A stretch of DNA of 64,000 nt, taken from positions 19,352 through 83,351 of the forward strand of contig JAPPMP010000003.1 in assembly GCA_028819005.1 (NCBI GenBank). Reading direction: 5' to 3'. The number at the start of each line of letters is the position of its first letter. The stretch's first letter is position 1. This document shows, piece by piece, positions 63,915-64,000 of the stretch. The DNA is from Acidimicrobiaceae bacterium. Its GTDB lineage: Bacteria; Actinomycetota; Acidimicrobiia; Acidimicrobiales; Aldehydirespiratoraceae. Below the pieces are notes generated by a model. The model saw nothing but the letters and a program-made list of their open reading frames with translations. It was not told the origin of the DNA and ran no database searches. The translations under genes and the position numbers were made by a program.

Positions 63915-64000
63915 AGAGCGCGCGCAAATAGGCAGGCCTTCGAGCTGCAGCCCGTTGTTCCCCGCTCTTGGCTCGCTTCGCTCCACCCCCGCTCTTGTTC
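63915..64000. repeat. Dispersed repeat copy at right edge
   Basis: From agagcgcgcgcaaataggca onward this matches 19036-19128 for about 70 bases with few changes, then ends in the ccgctcttgttc motif at the window edge. Palindrome core is imperfect here (cgagctgcagcccg). Confidence 0.85.

Overview
The window is a high-GC actinobacterial chromosome segment. Many GTG starts, TGATG/ATGA stop-start couplings, an actinobacterial-type RpoC with an N-terminal coiled-coil insertion, and a single GroESL operon under a perfect CIRCE element all fit Actinomycetota. Gene order and the very large GlmS suggest Acidimicrobiia, but that is inference from memory, not a search.

Layout: (1) 0-9.7 kb, mostly minus strand: guaA, a Nudix hydrolase with a repeat insertion, a small plus-strand nucleotidyltransferase pair, groEL/groES, and the t6A cluster tsaE-tsaB-rimI-tsaD. 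(2) 9.8-22.3 kb: a MOSC protein, a P1-family peptidase, a lipoprotein/secreted-protein pair, nnrE-nnrD fusion, acpS, giant glmS, glmM, rpsI, rplM, truA. (3) 22.3-25.8 kb: an accessory patch with decayed IS3/IS30 pieces and two orphan genes. (4) 25.9-47.9 kb: the ribosomal superoperon rplQ-rpoA-rpsD-rpsK-rpsM-rpmJ-infA-adk-secY through rplC, then an AI-2E-family membrane gene and a lipoprotein that separate rplC from rpsJ, then rpsJ-tuf-fusA-rpsG-rpsL. infA appears to start with CTG. (5) 48.0-55.5 kb: rpoC and rpoB. (6) 55.9-61.4 kb: a defence island lying between rpoB and rplL, where these genes are normally neighbours. (7) 61.6-63.6 kb: a tyrosine phosphatase directly behind rplL, then rplL and rplJ.

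The standout system is the island. It encodes a short prokaryotic Argonaute (MID-PIWI, no visible catalytic Asp) translationally coupled to a SIR2-APAZ protein, i.e. a SPARSA-type NAD-depleting immune pair. Upstream on the same strand lie a ClpP-fold SDH-type serine protease and two tiny ORFs; a stand-alone TIR-domain gene converges on the Argonaute gene. Two perfect inverted repeats sit in the promoter regions. A protease module plus a second NADase-type domain next to SPARSA is the most novel arrangement here.

A second theme is repeat invasion. A dispersed GC-rich repeat and several 9-51-codon simple repeats occur both between genes and in frame inside conserved proteins (Nudix, TsaB, RimI, L18, L22). 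Everything is read from the sequence by eye; no homology search was run.
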